Positions 11,008 to 22,014 of a stretch of DNA of 64,000 nt are shown in pieces. Both the position numbers and the translations under genes were made by a program. Numbering within the stretch: the stretch's first letter is position 1; each line of letters starts with the position of its first letter. The stretch is taken from assembly GCA_023974075.1 (NCBI GenBank), contig CM043793.1, positions 2,330,501 to 2,394,500 on the forward strand, read 5' to 3'. Below the pieces are notes generated by a model, which ran no database searches, was not told the origin of the DNA, and saw nothing but the letters and a program-made list of their open reading frames with translations. Source of the DNA: Chaenocephalus aceratus (Eukaryota; Chordata; Actinopteri; Perciformes; Channichthyidae).

Positions 11008-14000
11008 TCTGGTCAGCGGAAGAAATGGCTACACTTGGCAGATATGGAGCAAGAAACACATAAGTGGAAAATAGATTTGTTTTATTGCAGTTCACATCCC
11101 AGTGAGCCGCTTCACTGCAGTGAATCAAATTAGGCCCGAGTGTAATGTGACGTGCTAATGGTCACCTATGTACTATGAAATGAGCAAATCTGTCAAATGA
11201 TGTCACCATAAAACTGTCGTTGCACACTACATTGACCTACATTAACTACATTGACCCTAATGCATAGTACAAATCACAGAATAGGGGTTTTTTATATGAA
11301 ACGGTTTATTCCACTTCTAACTTCACAACTCAATGCCAAAATAGAACGAAAATGATGAATGGAAGCTCAGATTGTGTCAACAGGTGAAATAATTGACTGA
11401 TCATTGTTTGGCAAATGCACTGTTCTGCAGTTGAGTTAAAAAAGCACCAAATAAATGTGGTAAAGAAATTCAAATATGAATTGTGAATTTTTCAAGTTGG
11501 ACATTTTGGTCTGAAACGTGTTAGTTAACACTTTGTAAGTTTGGAAAATCAAATGGTGAAAACAGAACGGTTGTGAGAGACAGAGGAGTGACAGCAGGCT
11601 CTCTCAGGGACCTCGACAGCTCCCATGGGGCTCAAAGAGATATTCTCCATGTCTCTCTCAGCACGGCGCTGGATCAATTCAGACCCTTTTAGGCTCAGGT
11701 CGGGGTTGTTGGGGCAATTTCCAGGAGTGAGGAGTGTCTTTTCTCAAAGTCTCCATGTTGCAGACTTGTTGTTATCAGAGCTGGAGGCGTCCTTCCAGGT
11801 GGCTCAGTGGTGAAGCAGTCCGGGAAACCAAAATCCCTTTGTGTCGCCCTGAGCAACCAGAGGCAGAAGAGGGCATGCAGCACAAGCAGCACAAGCAGAG
11901 GAGGAAGAGAGCCATCTGTGGGTTGCTTAAAGTTATTTTAGACACCTGTCCAGGAGTATGGTGTCACTGTTGTGAACCGCTGCCCACTCCCATCTGTAAA
12001 ACTGTTTGATTTCTCTTTCTTTTTTACTTTCATAGAATTACAGTCTATATCGCTTACTTCACATTTTTATTCTCTTACATATTTGAAAGTAGGGCTCAGC
12101 TGCAGAACAGTACCGAACTTGATATAAACCACTGAACAAAACCTGAACCAAAAATTCATACAAAATAGATGATAATATCCTTATTATAACAAAAAGGTAT
12201 TTATGTAGATATACATTGCAGCCGAACAAACCTCAGCATTAGTTTCATCCTTGATATAAAATCAACATGTCGAACCAAAACATTCCATTTATCAAACATG
12301 GAAGCTCAGCATCATAAATGCTGTACATTTGATTTTCCAGAGAAAGTACGGTCCTTTGTTTACGTGGCCATAAACAGGGGACGTGGCCATAAACAGGGGA
12401 CGTGGCCATAAACAGGGGGACGTGGCCATAAACAGGGGGACGTGGTCATAAACAGGGGACGTGGCCATAAACAGGGGGACGTGGTCATATCAGATGCTAC
12501 CAAAATATGTTTTTGAGCTGTATAGTTGAAGTTAGAAATATGAGCAACATAACCAAACATCCACCAATCTTTACAAATTCAACAATGCCATTGACTTTAA
12601 GATGAGTGAGAGCTAATGATAACACATGTCCAGGTTTTAAGCATGACTCCTGTAGCACTATAGAAGATCCCCAATGCCCTATTAATACAGTTAGTGCAAC
12701 TAGTGTATCAAATCAAACGGGAATACAATTTATATTGAACTGTTTTATGTTGTCATTGGAGTAAAATCTCTAACCTTTGTAAAACTAACTAGGAGAAAGA
12801 GTGCTAGTAAGCTAGCTTGCTGATTTTGCTTTACCACTGGTTACATCAAATGAGTAAAGGCCAATTCATACTTGTCGTGTCTGCGTGTCTTTGAGGGTAT
12901 GCTAAGGTCCTTGTGACCAAATAGGTGATGCGGCTTGTGCACTGGACCGTCCGATTGCAGCAAGAATGTGTGACTGACCGTACAAACAGCTTCTGCTCCT
13001 GTTTTGTTCCACACTCCAGTCTAGCTTGTTTGCTAAGAAGTGAACCAACGGAGTGATTGTATTAAAGAGAAGTTGTGTTAAGGCTGCAATCAACATGAAC
13101 ATAATTAGTGTTAAAAAGGCATTCAAAGTGATCCAAAAGTGTTAAACGCAAAGCAATATGCAAAGCAAAACAAAGCAATATGCCTGAATGCCCTGCGGAC
13201 GCAAACCCTCAATTGTGCTACGAAGTGGAACCACGTGCACTTATGTGACTGCAGCAGAAGCGGGAAGTATGTACCGGCTTTAATGTGTGTTCCTATGCTG
13301 TGTCAGTCGTGTGTGGTTGAAGCATTAAGCTGGTGAATTTCACTCATTCAAACTGTAAACTAAATATTTGTATAAGACCACATTTGAACTCACCATGATA
13401 ATGTTATAACTGATCGTTGATCACTTGACTGAATAGAGCATGAAATGACCACAGAGCAACGCTATGGTGCCACACCCCACGTGCTGCAAACAGCTACGGT
13501 TAACTAAGTCTCCTGACAATTTCAATCTACAACAGGATGATGTTCGTATAGAGCCACAATTGTACTACCGGGAACTCATTTGTAACTGTACTGCAGTAAA
13601 GCAAGCATCATCACGTATTCAGAACTTTGTGGATCTTACCTACTCACTATATAATTACACAACACCTTGGATATGGACTTGGACTAAATCAGATGCAGCT
13701 TATCATCAAACACAATGATTCTAACAATGAGTCTTGAATGTCTAAAGATGTAAAGCAATTTCTATTTCCACGTCATAAATTCTATAATGGAGCTGTGTTA
13801 CATTTTGCAGCAAATGTCTGCATATAACGAATAAAATATGCGCAGACAGCAGAGTAGCGTCAACAAAAGGATTTGCTTGGCAGAACAGTAAAGCCATAAA
13901 TATTTCGTTCTGGTTGAAAGTTCAATCTTCGATCTGGTCAGTCTGTGGTGGAATCAAAGTCGTTTTTGCACTCAAGTTATCCCTTTACTTAGTCGTTCCT

Positions 14001-14929
14001 AAGCATGAGATCACCAACTACTTTTTTGCACCACCATGTCAAAGTCTTCTGCACCTTGTGGAATGGATCCTGTCTCGGTATGCATACCACAAGGTCCGAT
14101 GTCCCGTCCTTACCTTCAACCTTAAGGACAGTTCTAGTTAGCACTTGATATGGCCCTCTTTAGCGAAGAAATAATGACACAGCAGCACAAAGAACACAAA
14201 AACAGGGTTGCTTCCATTTCAGGCTAGGAAGTAGAGGCTAAAAGCATGCAATGCAAAATCCTAAACCTATACAAAGAGGTCGACCGCATCATGCCTACTG
14301 TAGTTTTAGTTTGGAAACAATGTCAATACAACTGTACTCGCAGACTGCTACTCGTGTTAAATAGCTGTCCACTTTCATTTGTTGGTACATTTGTTTTTTA
14401 CATCTGAACCGTACAAACTAGACTTTGGGGTGAAATGTAATCTGTTACACCGGTTCAAAGTATGCAAGACCGTTAAGATAATCCGAGGAGCCGAAAAGGA
14501 CAAATGTTGACCAATAGGATTAGGCAGAGGTCGAATTTATGAAGTTTTTTTAAAAAGATTGACAGATTGACTTTTGCTGTTTTTAGTTCACAACCAACCT
14601 TCCCTAAAGTTGGTTCAGTTGCAGCTCGTAGCAACCAGGCTAGCAACCAGGGCAAAGGCACAGGGAACATCCTTGGACACGTCACATTTTGATTTAGTTA
14701 ATTTCTCTGATCCTGGTTTTGTTTTGTTGCCGGGTTAAATGAATAGCTTGGATTTGTTTAAGGTATTTATTTATAGACGGTGTATTACATACAGTGGTTG
14801 GCAAGCCCATAGTTTGGAGACACAGAAACGAGTACTAGCAGGAAGCTAAGTGGTGTACTGCTATGGACTGAGAAAGGAGCCATTTTACATATTTCACAGC
14901 CTAAAAGAAAGGCCTACCAAAAAGATATA
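11008..14929. other. Intergenic sequence between spin and the THAP gene
   Basis: Apart from the minisatellite at 12.36 kb I could not assign any segment. Several open frames of 60-90 codons exist (for example 11734-12009, 13464-13718) but lack recognisable domains, splice context or codon pattern. Confidence 0.4.
12361..12490. repeat. Minisatellite, 19-20 bp unit
   Basis: Seven copies of ACGTGGCCATAAACAGGGG with variation in the G run and a GCC/GTC alternation. Confidence 0.9.
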
Positions 14930-15828
14930 TCAATGTAAGTTGTTTCCTGGTACCTTGCTTTTAGGATCGCTTTTAGGCTTGCCTTTTGGCTTGCTTTGAG
15001 GATCGCTTTTAGGCTTGCTTTTGGGCTTGCTTCGAGGTTCGCTTTGAAGATCACTTTGAGGATTGCCTTTAGGCTTGCTTTTAGGCTTACTTTTGGAATT
15101 GTTTTTAGCCATTACCAACGCCTCTTCTTTCATTTGTCCAAGTTTCTGGTTTAGCTCTTGGATCACGGCAGAACAAGAAGAAATCCTCGTATTTAATCGT
15201 CTGCTCTTCTGTTTTTCAACTTTCAGACGTTTGCGGCTGATGACCAATTTCCTTCCCATGTTATGAACTTTCATTTGTAATTTTCGAATTGTTATTTGTG
15301 CATCTGGAGATTTAGCAGTTTCCGAAAGGATATTCCCAAATGGCGTTTGTTCTTCGACCGTCACGTTTTGAAGAGGGGCTGTGGATCCATGACCATCTGA
15401 TACTTCTGTGACACTAACACTGTTCTGATTTTGTGGTCACAGTGGTGCTGCAGTTCATTGGTTCCACAACATTGGTTACGTCTGTAGATGGTGCCACTTC
15501 GCCAGGGGGGGTAGGACTACTCACAGGCTTGCAGCAGTACGGGTGATCAAAGTTGACAGTGTCAGTTATCTCTGTGTGCATACTTACTGCTTGTGTTTTG
15601 GATGATGTGTGACTAACTGCAGGTTTCTTGAATGATGTATTGACACCGGGGTAGGCAAAAATAGTTGGGACAGCATTTGAGTTCAGCAGGCTTCTCCCAC
15701 AGGAAGGGTGAAAACATTCCTCGGTGAAGTGTAGAGCGCATAAGCGTGAGTCTGGGGACGGCATCCAATTCTTGCGGTTTATGTTGTGGACCCAGCTAAG
15801 CATCCTTGCCTTATCATGGTGAGGAAAT
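14930..15828 (-). CDS. THAP gene exon 2 (rest of zinc module, coiled coil, K/S/P tail)
   Basis: Acceptor TTTCACAG then ATTTCCTCACC. The first reading frame runs to a TAG near 15414; the second, one base off, opens just upstream (QNSVSVTEVSDGHGS) and runs to 14930. Removing one base in the A4 run at about 15433-15436 joins them, so this is one exon with a consensus error or a mutation. Confidence 0.78.
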
Positions 15829-18800
15829 CTGTGAAATAATTGTGTAATTGGTTAAGTTGTGTGAATATCCCAATGTATTGTTTAACTTCAGTTTCTGGTT
15901 ACACTGAAAAAACTGAAATGTTGACTTTAATTAAATATATTATGTCAACATATTTCACATAACTGTATTAGGTTAGTTAAAAGCAATAATATTAAGTTGA
16001 ACCCTATATTTGTTATTTAAAACAAATGTTATTGCTTTTCAAATAAACCTCATACAGTTATGGGAAATCCATTGTCCAAATATTAATTAAAGTCAATGGT
16101 TCAGTTTTTTCAGTGGAACGATAATGTGTCATATCATTACCCCAACTTGTCAAATATGGCATCTTGTACAGCGAGTCAAAGTATGACAGTAGTTCTATTG
16201 CGTCAGATTTGGGGGCGTAAAGGGCTGCCAACATAATCACATCTAATCGATACACTTTCACGCAGGACACTGCTGTTACCCAAGGAAACCAAAGCTCAAT
16301 ATTTACTTATTTTCAGTAACACAACGTACTTTCAGACCAGTGCCCTGTACTACGAAGCCAGTTCAACAGACCCTGGATATGTTTGAGTTATCTGGCTTAA
16401 CTAACCCTAACAAACGAGATCTCGCTAAGCGGTCCTACGACGCTGGTTATCAACTCGGTAAGTCAACCCAGGGTTTCCTCTGTCTGACTAAGAGCACGTT
16501 CACGTGAAAGGGGCGGGGCTAGCAACATTTGACCAATCACAAACAGGGACAAGCGTACTGACAGCGCAGCGTCATACTTCATGAATGAAAAGTAAACTAT
16601 CATGTTAGACAAATGTAAAAAAGTTAAACTTTAAACATCCATGACTTAAACAGATAATCCAGGATGAAAGCCACAGAGTTGCACCTGCTGCAAGGTGAAT
16701 ACAGAACAGCTGGTAAAGAAAGTTACAAAAGAGTGTTTGAATGCGTACATTAACAGGTTTATGATATCACTGCCCCGTCTAAGACACTAGTGGATCTGAC
16801 TCTAATTACATTTGACTCAAGTGTTTCGTCAACTTAATGTGCTGCTTAAAATAAAACTTCGGCATACAGTAAGTAATAATGTAACGGCCCGTCTACACTA
16901 CAGGCATCGACAAATGCTTTCAACGCTTCGCCCATTCATTTGAATGGGGTGACGTAGAAGATTTTGAATCTTCGCCGAACTGCATTGTGGGAGCGGAGCG
17001 TGGCTTTGCAAGCATCGTGAGCATCAAAAGTTGAGCAATGTTCAACTTTTGATGCTCCCGATGCTTTCGAAGCTGGCATCAGCCAATCAAATCCCGTTTA
17101 AGCAAATCCCGCCAGTACAAGCGCTAGCCAATCAAACCGCGTGCAAGCTGGGAGAGCCAGACCGCAGTTCATTTCCTCATATTCCAACGAGAAATTACGG
17201 TAGCAAATCACCCGGTTCTTTACGACCAGAACTATTTACCGGGATACAAACCGGAGGAACCAGGCATGGAGGGAGGGTGGCAGAGACAGTGGGTGAAACT
17301 GGTAGGGTTTCGCCTGTTTGGGGATTTTATATCCAGTTTACTTCGTTTTAACATTGCTATTGCTTTGTATGTCGGGGGCGGGAGATTCATTGTGATTGGT
17401 TGTTGGTCGCAAAAAATCGCCAAGCTTCAGACACGCCCAGCATCAAGATTGTTGATGCCTGTAGTGTAGACGGGCCGTAAGTGTTGCACGGCCAGATAAG
17501 GCTCGAGAAGCAAACACAGATAAGGAAATATATGATATGTTATGATGTGATGTGAATGTTAAGGTGCGACACGTCGGCGTCTTCCCTGCATACGACAGTT
17601 TAAACTGCATTTCCTTTATCCTGTAATATGACTTGATAGCTTTAAAACTCCGCACACAGAGCTCTGATATGGTCAGCAGGCGGTGCTTTCACTGAGTTGA
17701 TCTCTTATTGGAACATAACCTGCTCCGGAGCAGGTTTGGTGTTCAGCATAAGTTACCATGGAGATCTACCCCAGTAAGAAGTAAACCAGCGTCGTAGGAC
17801 CGAAAACTCAGTAACCCTGAAGTTACCTCGCGAACCTGCTTCGTGTAACCAACCAATATTTTGGCCCTCCCAGACGAAATCAGCGTTATTATTGTCAATG
17901 TGCACTAGGCCATGGATGTATATTAAAAGAAAGTGTGGGCACGAACATACAGTATTTTAAATGTAAGCTGATGTGAAGAACTAACTTTGTGAATATTTTT
18001 GGTCAACCCATGAGCGACACAGGCAGAAGAGGAGATATGACAGAGCATAAATATTTTACATCGCAATTCACATTTCATCTTTTTTTTTAAAAAACATGCG
18101 TGTTTGAGGTAATGTTACATATTTAAATTTGTCTATGATTCAGACATGTTCTATGCATGTAAACGACTAGACTGAATGGATAAAAAAGCATCAAAATAGA
18201 GCCCCCTACAGAGGTCCGGGTAGCCTCCATGTTTATGTTGTTTCTAATATATCGCTTTTCTGTGCCGAAATCAGGACAGCATATTGGCAATACCCCAGAA
18301 AATTGTGATTACACTTGAACTATGTTGTTTTCACATTAGTGAAATTCCAGACACACATGATGTTCAGTTTGGGAAAAGTGCTTTTAATTAATTAGCAGGA
18401 TCCATAAACTGATGTGTCTGCGTCATTTATTTTACGTTGGGCTCGCCGGCGCAAATGAAATGCTCACCCATGGATTTAAGTGTGCCACAGGGTCTGTCTA
18501 TTGGACTAGTATCATGATAATGTGTTATTATACACAAAAAACAACACAATTTGGTTTTAGTATTTCAACGTTTTTTCTTTCAAACTTCTCCTTTCTTAAA
18601 AGAAGCGGACGCATTTGAATAGTAAGGTTAATGAAATAAAACTGTTTTAAAAGAGTTTCCAAAATGATCCATAACACACCATGGATGTGATCCTATGACC
18701 ATGTGATGTTTACATGCTGCAGTGACCAAACAATTGCCCAAATCAGGATAAATAATGTAACTATATTCTAATCTAATAACACATCACTAAATGTAAAATA

Positions 18801-18966
18801 TTAATAGTTGTAGCTAATATTTTATCAGCTTTCTAGCATTAGCCTACATACATATTGTGCAAATCTATAAATAAAACACATATTTTGAACATACCGGAAA
18901 AGAGAAAACCGTGGCTCCTTTCTCAGCTGTTCGCTTCTTGCAGTTGAAGGCAACACAAGAGGGCAT
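14930..18966 (-). CDS. THAP domain-containing protein
   Basis: THAP proteins bind DNA through a C2CH zinc module related to the P-element transposase DNA-binding domain. Exon 1 (18895-18966) encodes MPSCVAFNCKKRTAEKGATV, supplying the C-x4-C pair. Exon 2 (14930-15828) supplies FPHHDKARMLSW, the LCALHF segment (Cys and His of C2CH) and AVPTIF, the family's closing motif. A coiled-coil-like segment with LQMKVHNMGRKLV follows, then a tail of SKPKSKPKGNPQSD-like repeats, ending at a TGA at 14930. Two frame problems: exon 1 is 72 bases and phase 0 while exon 2 needs phase 2 (human THAP1 exon 1 has 71 coding bases with that phase), and exon 2 shifts frame near 15430 in an A4 run. A splice-like AAG/GTACCA near the end could lead to a further exon. 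Subfamily (THAP1-12) not determined. Confidence 0.82.
14944..15115 (-). repeat. Coding repeat: Lys/Ser/Pro tail of the THAP protein
   Basis: Repeats of 6 and 12 bases on the minus strand spell SKPK, GKPK and SDPQ units. This is a basic, probably disordered tail. Repeat-length variation between alleles is likely (inference). Confidence 0.7.
15902..16115. mobile_element. Palindromic MITE in the THAP intron (family D)
   Basis: Starts CACTGAAAAAACTGAAA and ends with the inverse (TTTCAGTTTTTTCAGTG, slightly degenerate). Inside are GTTGACTTTAATTAA and ACATAACTGTATTAGGTTAG with inverse copies. Related copies: 54.85-55.06 kb, 63.90 kb to the edge, and a split copy at about 56.44 / 61.98 kb. Confidence 0.8.
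16340..17858. mobile_element. DNA repeat with CTACGAAGC ends, interrupted by a MITE
   Basis: Left end TGCCCTGTACTACGAAGCCA; right end mirrors it (CCTGCTTCGTGTAACC). The body matches, inverted, the 48.90-50.70 kb repeats (ATGACGCTGCGCTGTC, GGTGCAGCTCTGTGGC, CGTATCTGGCCGTGCAAC). A Harbinger-type MITE splits it at 16885-17477. Confidence 0.75.
16885..17477. mobile_element. Harbinger-like MITE, TAA target duplication
   Basis: Perfect terminal inverted repeat of about 24 bases (CGGCCCGTCTACACTACAGG...) and flanking TAA on both sides (16882-16884, 17478-17480), as PIF/Harbinger elements leave (TWA). 593 bp, with an internal palindrome near 17025-17060 (TTTTGATGCTC). No transposase. Removing it restores the surrounding repeat. 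Confidence 0.88.
18895..18966 (-). CDS. THAP gene exon 1 (start codon)
   Basis: ATG at 18966, donor GTATGT directly after ...VFSFP. A TTTACAG acceptor lies about 30 bases upstream of the ATG, so a noncoding exon is expected further right; a candidate donor (ATAG/GTAATG) is at about 20059. The T4 run near the donor may carry one extra base. Confidence 0.82.
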
Positions 18967-21957
18967 TTTCAACTGTTGTGAACTTCTTGCTGTAAAGACA
19001 AAGAGGTGCACAGATAACTTTAAAATGCACTATCTCTACCATGCTTTAATATCACAAATACAATAAAAACAAGTCAACTTATGCATCACCCACTAAATTG
19101 TAAATCATTCAAGAATTCCTTTATTGTCATTGAAATATGAAGCTAATATTTTATATCGGAGAGGCTGATCGAATAGATCGGTCTTAAATAAACTTTAATG
19201 TACAGACAATCCAGAATGTCTTGTTAATTATTGATGCATTTATGAATTAAACTGTGGATTAAAATTCCGTAAGGGACAAAAACTTGATTAAACCTATTGT
19301 TATTGAACAAATGGAAGGAACTGACGAGATCACAATTCACTGTGGTTGTACCTTAATTTGTAGGCCTACAGGCAACTAACAAAACGTGATGAATTGATTG
19401 CGAAGTAATCACATAGTAATACAGACTTAAGTTTTGGTGGTGAAAATTAGGAATTCATTATATCCTCCAATACTTCATGCATCAAATAATCATGAAGCAT
19501 AAATTAGGTAAGCATTCCTTAAAGGCCATATATAATAAACTGTCTAATGTCATTTGGACATCTTATTTGGTGTATACGTTTAACATGTGTAGCTTTAAAC
19601 ATGAGCGTTTGGAATGTAAACAAAAGGACAGCACAACATTGGGAAAAACTGATATTGCAATAAAAAGAATTGTGATGGCCTAAATAAGATATGGAATATG
19701 AGGTGATTTTGTAGGAGAGTGCATTATCATTACAAAGAAGCTTAAAGTTACTGTCGCTTTAGAGACATTCATTCATGTGAATCAAAGTTCCAGTTTAATG
19801 CTAAGTAAGTGTCTTTAATACGGTTATCTGTTCGGATTAGTAAGGCACTGTTTCACAGCAAAAGTAATGAAAAAGTAAAACGTACAATTGGCCAACTAAC
19901 TTGTAGGTATTATTACAGGTCCAGAGTAGTCTACTCTACAGCATGAAGAGCAGTGATTATCTGCGTTCAATGCACACAGGCTGGACAGCTATAACATGTT
20001 GACAAAGCATAACATAACTGAAATATGAATCAATACAGTTATGAATGCTAACATTACCTATGTCCACAGATGTATGAAGAGTACTCGAAGCAGGGTTTGG
20101 AGGCGGGCTCCGTTCAATTTTACGAAAGTTGTTGAATGGCGCATGAAGCCAAAATGGCTCGACAGCAAAAGAAACCGGAACATCCGGTGATCTTCCGCAC
20201 GTGTGGGCCAAGCCCCCAAGAAGTGCGCCGGACTCTGAGGAAAATATCGAAAATATTCGTTGTGTCCAAATGGCGGTACTGCAACTTCCGTATCAGTCCG
20301 TGATGTCCCTGGGCTCAGAAAGACTTTTCCCCATTGACTAACATTGGGAAAGAGTGGTCTGTAAATCGTTGGATGAAAAAAAAAAAGTTGGGCCATTTTG
20401 TCATCATGCGCGAATGAGCAGCTCTCATAGGAAAGAACGAGACCCCGCCTCCCACGCTGTATCCAGTTCTTATTATCCATCCATGGTGTGGGCCCACAAA
20501 GCATGCGCACTAGCACTTCCCTTAAACCCCGCCTCCCTCGGCCTGGCTCTGCTCAACTTTTAGGACCTAATTATTTGAAAAAGTAATAGTGTTCGTAATG
20601 AGGGTTGAATTTACTTCATCAAAAAATATTCGCTGACATTCCTTCTTTTATAAAATAGTTATGTGTTTTTATATATCCCAATGTAAGTTTGCCATGCCCC
20701 CAGGAAGAGCGCCAGACTCCAAAGCCCATTTTCGTAGTGGTCAAACCGTGGAATTACAACAACTTCTGTTTCAGTCCCTGGAGGAAATGTTTCCATTGAG
20801 TTACATTCGGAAATAACTTATTCCGTTTTGTTACATGATTGCATTGCTACTGTACGATACTGTTATACTTACTAAAATGTCATTTAATGTGTATTAATTT
20901 TTCAAATCGAAATACTGTTGAAAAAACATTAGATGTTCTTGGTTAATAGCATACATGACATGAAGCTGGAGTGAATACTCACCTTATCTCGTGGGTCAAC
21001 AGACAAGTCACGACAATGTATCGCAAAACGGCTGTCAACTCTATCCACCCTTAGGGTCGAGTTAGTTCACATCAGGATGTAATAATATTATGTAAAGTGT
21101 TTTGTTCTTGTGTGTTAAATCCAAATTCAATGTTTATGAGAAGATGCAGAGAGAAGTTTTTTTGTGTCACGCTTTTATTTAAAAAATTCTAACCGGACGT
21201 GTTACTTATTATGCTGGGTGCCTTCACCTGGGTTGTTTTGCAGGTTTGAGAGGAGTCCCGCCTTTCTCCCCCTTGCTAAATAGTGATCAAGCGGAATTTT
21301 GAATGAATTGGTTCGCTGCCATGTCTTCCTGCCAAATACTGATATTCTCTCTTGACCTGTTTTTATTTTTCTCACAGAGTGAGTCCTAACATCAGGATAA
21401 TGCTACAATAATCTTTTGATTTTAGTGTGTTATGATATTAAAATTAACGATGCTGTCCGCTTCATATGTGGAAACAATTATTAAAACCACATCTGCATTG
21501 TAGTGTGGACGATGGCCCAGCAGGAGGTGCTCTCTGTCTGCTCTAGAACTGATCTATGAACAGCTCGCGTTTTACGGTCATTCATTGGTTGAAGCCGGGG
21601 AAATATAGTGTTCGTTTTATTACCAGAGACGGCCCCAAAGGGCGGTGTTTTGCATTTAACTGTAACCGACGACAAGGAGTTGACTGCACCGCTCAGCCGG
21701 GGCACCCTGGTGTAGAAAAACTCGGCGACATTAGGGTCAGTTATAATCAGAGCATAGGAATTTTGGTAAAAGCAAGACGCCGAGCCTTTACGGTTTACCG
21801 CTTGCGTTTACCGGATACAGACTTTAAAGTCCATGATAGCGCATACACGTAGTTGTAATTCACACAGCAGCGGGACACCCTGGAAGAGACGGAGAAACCA
21901 CAGGAGGATGCCGAGCAACAAGGACTCGATGTGAACATTATTACGGCAAGATGTGAG
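18967..21957. promoter_or_regulatory. Divergent intergenic region between the THAP gene and mfsd14b
   Basis: Both genes point away from this 3 kb. A GC-rich segment at 20.06-20.57 kb contains a possible noncoding THAP exon (donor about 20059). Two related repeats (20.20-20.38 and 20.69-20.83 kb; shared CCCCCA-GAAG-GCGCC words) lie inside. 21.48-21.96 kb is moderately CpG-rich and precedes the mfsd14b start codon. Shared promoter use is inferred from layout only. Confidence 0.45.
21951..21956 (+). promoter_or_regulatory. Start-stop minimal uORF before the mfsd14b start codon
   Basis: ATGTGA ends one base before the main ATG at 21958 (ATGTGAGATG). A second upstream ATG lies at 21908. Start-stop elements can stall ribosomes; effect here is inference and depends on the transcript including this segment. 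Confidence 0.5.
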
Positions 21958-22014
21958 ATGAACCGGGAGAAAACGGCAACCGAGGCCAACGACAACATGT
22001 TGGTCCGGGCATCG
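21958..22014 (+). CDS. mfsd14b: mfsd14b exon 1
   Basis: MNREKTATEANDNMLVRAS then GTAAGT. First in-frame ATG after a stop at 21856-21858; the N-terminus is variable in the family. Phase 0 fits exon 2. Confidence 0.72.

Noticed and set aside
11625..12009. Possible small gene with frames of 60-90 codons
   Set aside because: No domain, no convincing splice sites, and overlapping frames on both strands; left as intergenic.
13464..13718. 84-codon frame resembling a coding exon
   Set aside because: No recognisable motif and no repeat or gene context to support it.
21556..21852. 98-codon frame upstream of mfsd14b exon 1
   Set aside because: No family resemblance, stop before exon 1, and the splice-compatible ATG is at 21958.
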